Below, one piece after another: positions 60,070 to 64,000 of a stretch of 64,000 nucleotides of DNA; the first letter of the stretch is position 1, and every line of letters begins with the position of its first letter. Made by a program: the position numbers and the translations under genes. Location: the NCBI RefSeq assembly GCF_001429045.1, contig NZ_LMHY01000022.1:22319-86318 (forward strand). Direction: 5' to 3'. This DNA is from Pseudomonas sp. Root71. GTDB lineage: Bacteria > Pseudomonadota > Gammaproteobacteria > Pseudomonadales > Pseudomonadaceae. The notes below the pieces were generated by a model, which worked only from the letters and a program-made list of their open reading frames with translations, was not told the DNA's origin and did not search any database.

Positions 60070-63000
60070 ATGAATGACCATCGGACACCGCTTCATGCCG
60101 AACATCTGCCGCTGCGCGAAACACTGGAGTCTGTGGTGAGCGCGGCTTTGCCGCAGTCTCCCGAGCAGTTCGGTGCGCAGTTGATCCAGGAAAGGTGGGG
60201 ACAAGACATCGACCCGCAAAGCGCCCTGTTGGTCACCCTGGATTATCGCTACCGGGGGCATCCGCCGCAGGACGGTATCGAGCAAGGCCAGGTGGCAAAC
60301 TCGCAAACCCTGGTGCAGGCGCTGCTGGCGAACTACCAGAGCGTCGCGGACGGGCGTATTGCCGAAGGTCTGTTGGACTTGTTCACACCGCCCGATGTCG
60401 GTCCGTCCATTCGTATCGTGGAGCATGTCGATGAATTCGCCGACCACGGCAATGGCAACCACCACACCTACGAAGGTATCTATCGCCGGACCACGCCTCA
60501 GGCGTATGGGCCGGCAACGCAAATTACCCTGAGGCCGGCGGCGTTCAAACAGTGGGTATGGGATCTGGATTTGCAAACCCGCTATCAGGCTTACCTTGAT
60601 AGTGCCTGGCCCTCCGATAAGCGAATCCTCCAGGCGGCGCCTTTCGACCTGAGAACCTCGACCAGGGCCGCCTTTATCATGAGCGCCTGCCTGCAACATC
60701 AGGAGGGCAGCTTGAGTCAGGAGGGCCTGGCCTTGGCCATGCAGGCCGCCGGTTTGCCAGCGGAGCAGGCCTGGAGTACGTTGACTATCGATCAGATGCA
60801 GGCGCCCACCCGCATCAGCGCGCCGATCGAAGTCGGTCGGCTGACGATCTATCGCTACACATCGGACGATATCTGGTGTTACCGCCATCGTCGCAGCGGT
60901 CGGGTCTTGTTGAACATTCCCGGCAACTCCTCACCCCTGCATGAATTCGCCGACTTGCCGCATCTGCGCCAATGGATCGTGGCCCAAGGCCGGGTTGCCG
61001 CCACACGGCAAGCGCTGGTCGCGCATTTTGCCGAGGACGATCGTGAAGATGGCACTTTCCATGCGGGCGTATCGACGGCGTTGGAGGGCATGGCGGTTTA
61101 CCCGAAGGAGCACTGGCTGACAAAGAACGCCGGATTCTTCAACAATGACGGTTTCTGGGACCCGCAGGACTACATCGACCTTGAGCGTGCGCCGACCGGT
61201 ACCGATCCGTTCGCGCAACTGGTGCTGACCATGAAGCAGGCTTCCATGGCCAGTGTCAAAACCATCCGCAACGATGCCCAGGTCAATCGCGACAACCTGA
61301 GCGCGGTGGTGGAGCCGCTTGTGCAGTGGATCAACCGGCTGGGACCTTTGGCATTGTTCATTCCGGGAGGAGAGGGCGTCCTGGTGCTGGCGGGGCTGAT
61401 CGACGCCGGTTACGGCCTCGATCAGGCCATCAACGGTAAAACACCCGGGCAGCGCTCCGAGGGGGTGACGCGTACAGTGTTCGGCCTGCTCAATGCGCTC
61501 CCGCTGGCCGGGGCGGTGGCAGCACTCAAGGGCGAAGAGAAAATCGCCGGGACGTTGCACGAGTCGGGGGAGCCGGGGAGCGAGCCACTTCCCGCAGCGC
61601 CGGACGAGCCCATGCCCGATACGTCTGAGGTGCCCGTGCCGACACGTGTGGAACTGATGCGTGGCGTTTGCGCACCGCTTGCTGCCTTCAGTGATGAGGT
61701 ATTGGCACGGATCGCCCGGATCAGCACGGTCGACGACGATATGTTGCGCCTGATGCAGACCGGTCGCCCGCTGACGCCGACGCTTGCCGACACCATCACT
61801 CGCTTCAAGCTCGATCAGGAACTTGAAGCCGTCGCCGATCCGCAAGCGCGGGCCGGATTGTTCAACGCCCGCTATCAGGCGCTCCAGCACTCGGACCAGG
61901 ATTGGATTCGCCTGTTTCAGCGCGAATACAAGGGTTTGCCGAAAAGTGCGGTGGAGCAGATCCTCGACCGTTCAGGGGTCGACATCAATCGGCCCGTCGA
62001 TGCTGACGAGGTGCTGCAACTGTTCAAGCGCCTGGACAGCAAGGCACGCGAGTATCAGCAGCATGTACGACTCAACCGGGCCTATGAGGGGTTGTACTTG
62101 CGTTCGGTCAGCCACCCCGATTCCGATGTCCTGGCGTTGCACTCCCTGGAACGCCTGCCCGGTTGGCCGGAAGGATTGCGCATCGAAGTGCTCGACGGGT
62201 CGATCAGTGGCCGGGTCCTGGACCGTTGCGGCCCGCTCGATTCGGCGGATTGCCGGCGCTTGATCAAGGCCGGTGATCGCTATCGGTGTGCCACGGTGGC
62301 GGCAGCCGACGGTGAAGGTACGGATCTGTTTGCGGCGCTGGTCGAACTATTGTCCGGGGAGGAACGCGCGGCGATGGCGCTAAACGCGCCCGACGTGGCC
62401 AGCCAGTTACGCCTGCGCATTGGCGGGCACGCCTTGTCTCGTTCCGAGCTGATACTCGGCTTGAATCGAATGGATTCGCGGTTGCCCTTCGACGCCAGGG
62501 GGTTGCGCGGCGGCGGCTTTCCAAACACGCCACAGGGCGCTGCGCTGGCTCACGAAATCATGCGCATGCAGGTCAAGGATCTGTATCCGGAGTTCACCGA
62601 TGCCCAGGTGGACGAGTTGCTTCTGACGGCAGGTGCCCGGGCGCAAGCGCTGGTGGATCGCCTGACGCTCGAGGTGCGGCAGTTGCATGCCGATCTGCGC
62701 GACTGGGTCGACCAGACCGTGCTGGATGTCGATGACATGGATGTGGAGTTTCTGGTTGTGGGCGATGACGCCGCCGCGGGCATGAATCCCCGGCAGGTGG
62801 CGGCGCACAATGCCGAACTGCTGCAAACCGTGATCGATTCCGAGCGTGAGGTGCGAAATGAACTGGTCGAGGAGTTGATGAGCATTTGGCAAAAATGCCC
62901 GCCCGGGATCAATCGAGTCATGTCCGGCGAGGTGTGCAGCGGATACAGGCTGGACCTGGGGTACGAGGATTTCCATCGCTTGCCGACAATGAACGTTCGC

Positions 63001-63957
63001 TTCAATGACGTCGTCGAGCTAACGATGCAGGGCTTGCACCTTGTCGAACGCGAGAGTCTGAGCGCTTTTCTCGAAAGCTTTCCCAATCTGCACACCCTGA
63101 ACCTGAAACGAGTCGATCTGCGCCGGCTTAATGCAGGCAATGTGCTGGAGGGGATATTGCCTGCACCGGTTCGGCAAATGACTCGACTCACAACGCTCAA
63201 CCTGAGTTCCGCCTTTCTTCAGCTTCAGGAGAACACGGCTTCGCAGTTTCGTGATCTGCCGAGCTTGCAAACGCTGGACCTGAGTGACAACCCGTTGACT
63301 GTCCCGCCCGTGGTATTGGGGCTGAATGAGTTGCGTGTGTTGAACCTGAGAAACACCGGGATCAGTCATTGCCCGATTGGCGTCGCCGATCAGCCGTATC
63401 TCACCTCGCTCGACTTGCGAGGCAACCGGATCAGTCGGGTTCCCTACGCAATAATGATTCAGGCGATCTCCCGGGACCGGGTGAAACTGTGGGGCAATCC
63501 GCTGACGGATGAAGAGACGTTGTTGCGCCTGGTGGATCATCGCGAACGCACCGGTATCAACCTGTGGCTGAGCGAGCCGGGTACCGATTACGGCAGTGCG
63601 ACACCCTGGTTGCAGGAGGGTGATGAAGGCGTGCGCGAAGCCCGGCAACAGATCTGGCAACGATTGGCCGTCAAGCCATCGGGCAGTACGTTGCTCCGGG
63701 TCATGGATGGATTGAGTTTGACCGCGGATTTCCAGGTCGGCTATCGGTCGCTGCAGGCGCGGGTGTGGCGTTTGCTGCAGGAAGCGGATGCGTCAGAAGA
63801 GCTGTGGGGTTGGTTGCGACAGTGTGTCGAAACGCGGATGGGCGATGCGCAGAATCCGTTCCGGTTGTTCGTGGTGCTGGAGGATCGAGTCCGGCTGTAC
63901 CGCGATTGGGTCGCCATGGGGCGGCCGATGCCGCTGGCCGACTATCCACCGTTTTAG
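60070..63957 (+). CDS. Large dermonecrotic-toxin-like protein with leucine-rich repeats
   Basis: A 1295-residue protein. Start ATG 60070. N-terminal ~450 residues have the DUF6543/dermonecrotic toxin-type pattern common in Pseudomonas effectors (LRPAAFKQWVWDLDLQTRYQAYLDSAWPS, TRAAFIMSACLQHQEGSLSQEGL). A hydrophobic part lies near residues 455-510 (LGPLALFIPGGEGVLVLAGLIDAGYGLDQA). LRRs span about residues 985-1130: SFPNLHTLNLKRVDLRRL, PSLQTLDLSDNPLTVP, LRVLNLRNTGIS. The end (SLQARVWRLLQEADASEELW, LEDRVRLYRDWVAMGRPMPL) resembles the start of NEL-type E3 ligase domains but lacks a full catalytic module. No signal peptide. It may be secreted (type III or VI) or act in host contact. Confidence 0.75.
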   Translation: MNDHRTPLHAEHLPLRETLESVVSAALPQSPEQFGAQLIQERWGQDIDPQSALLVTLDYRYRGHPPQDGIEQGQVANSQTLVQALLANYQSVADGRIAEGLLDLFTPPDVGPSIRIVEHVDEFADHGNGNHHTYEGIYRRTTPQAYGPATQITLRPAAFKQWVWDLDLQTRYQAYLDSAWPSDKRILQAAPFDLRTSTRAAFIMSACLQHQEGSLSQEGLALAMQAAGLPAEQAWSTLTIDQMQAPTRISAPIEVGRLTIYRYTSDDIWCYRHRRSGRVLLNIPGNSSPLHEFADLPHLRQWIVAQGRVAATRQALVAHFAEDDREDGTFHAGVSTALEGMAVYPKEHWLTKNAGFFNNDGFWDPQDYIDLERAPTGTDPFAQLVLTMKQASMASVKTIRNDAQVNRDNLSAVVEPLVQWINRLGPLALFIPGGEGVLVLAGLIDAGYGLDQAINGKTPGQRSEGVTRTVFGLLNALPLAGAVAALKGEEKIAGTLHESGEPGSEPLPAAPDEPMPDTSEVPVPTRVELMRGVCAPLAAFSDEVLARIARISTVDDDMLRLMQTGRPLTPTLADTITRFKLDQELEAVADPQARAGLFNARYQALQHSDQDWIRLFQREYKGLPKSAVEQILDRSGVDINRPVDADEVLQLFKRLDSKAREYQQHVRLNRAYEGLYLRSVSHPDSDVLALHSLERLPGWPEGLRIEVLDGSISGRVLDRCGPLDSADCRRLIKAGDRYRCATVAAADGEGTDLFAALVELLSGEERAAMALNAPDVASQLRLRIGGHALSRSELILGLNRMDSRLPFDARGLRGGGFPNTPQGAALAHEIMRMQVKDLYPEFTDAQVDELLLTAGARAQALVDRLTLEVRQLHADLRDWVDQTVLDVDDMDVEFLVVGDDAAAGMNPRQVAAHNAELLQTVIDSEREVRNELVEELMSIWQKCPPGINRVMSGEVCSGYRLDLGYEDFHRLPTMNVRFNDVVELTMQGLHLVERESLSAFLESFPNLHTLNLKRVDLRRLNAGNVLEGILPAPVRQMTRLTTLNLSSAFLQLQENTASQFRDLPSLQTLDLSDNPLTVPPVVLGLNELRVLNLRNTGISHCPIGVADQPYLTSLDLRGNRISRVPYAIMIQAISRDRVKLWGNPLTDEETLLRLVDHRERTGINLWLSEPGTDYGSATPWLQEGDEGVREARQQIWQRLAVKPSGSTLLRVMDGLSLTADFQVGYRSLQARVWRLLQEADASEELWGWLRQCVETRMGDAQNPFRLFVVLEDRVRLYRDWVAMGRPMPLADYPPF

Positions 63958-63973
63958 CCGGGAAGGTGAAACG

Positions 63974-64000
63974 CCTTGAACCCCGGGCCGGGGTTCAAGG
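63974..64000. terminator. Hairpin after the toxin-like gene
   Basis: CCTTGAACCCC (63974-63984) / GGGGTTCAAGG (63990-64000), an 11-bp perfect stem that runs to the window edge; a T-tract cannot be seen. Confidence 0.7.

Overview
This window is chromosome of a Pseudomonas, most likely of the P. fluorescens group. The evidence is GC-rich core genes, a lexA2-imuA-imuB-dnaE2 cassette, a sphingosine (sph) cluster in the same order as in P. aeruginosa, and two abundant Pseudomonas REP-type repeat families.

Layout. (1) 1-15226: late genes of a P2-type contractile-tailed prophage, all on the + strand. It opens inside a ClpP-protease/major-capsid fusion and runs through cement protein, head-tail joining, gpV, gpW, gpJ, gpI, tail fibre and its chaperone, sheath, tube, gpE/E', tape measure, gpU, gpX and gpD. 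Four hairpin/T-tract/RBS cassettes punctuate the operon. (2) 15394-21790: phage cargo. An adenine methylase lies behind a perfect LexA box. It is followed by a low-GC accessory region with three compact gene modules: a 2-TM protein with a small soluble protein; a DGQHR-domain protein with a HEPN-like protein; and, on the opposite strand, a 4-TM protein, a 48-residue 1-TM protein and a DUF6414-like protein. The region ends at the 3' end of tRNA-Ser(UGA), the probable attachment site. (3) 21794-27316: core genes (tRNA-Ser, Bax-inhibitor-1 protein, lipoprotein, Lrp regulator, DMT exporter, FUSC protein, aldehyde dehydrogenase). (4) 27582-32981: sphDCB, sphA and sphR for sphingosine sensing and use, then a Dyp peroxidase and a Gfo/Idh oxidoreductase. 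(5) 35108-42623: a GntR-controlled cluster coding for an AprA-like flavoprotein, a two-cluster ferredoxin, a sulfonate/nitrate-type ABC importer, a HEAT-repeat protein and a DUF971 protein; its substrate is unknown. (6) 42693-44155: a low-GC ABC-2 exporter pair with a degenerate ATPase signature motif. (7) 44721-50460: the SOS mutasome cassette with its own LexA2 operator. (8) 50620-63957: a hybrid histidine kinase, a small YdcH-like protein, an SMP-30-like protein coupled to a sterol-desaturase/SRPBCC fusion, a LysR regulator, an SCP2 protein, a histidine phosphatase, SohB, an unrecognised low-GC protein, and a 1295-residue toxin/effector-like protein with leucine-rich repeats.

The strongest candidates for an undescribed system are the cargo modules at 16540-17222, 17457-19360 and 19643-21132. 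Each is a tightly coupled mini-operon of poorly characterised proteins in foreign-composition DNA between a prophage tail operon and a tRNA. The AprAB-like/ABC/HEAT/DUF971 cluster is the best metabolic candidate.

Limits. No database search was possible, so family assignments rest on motifs and remembered family features. The prophage's left end, and any integrase, repressor or lysis genes, lie outside the window or could not be recognised in it.
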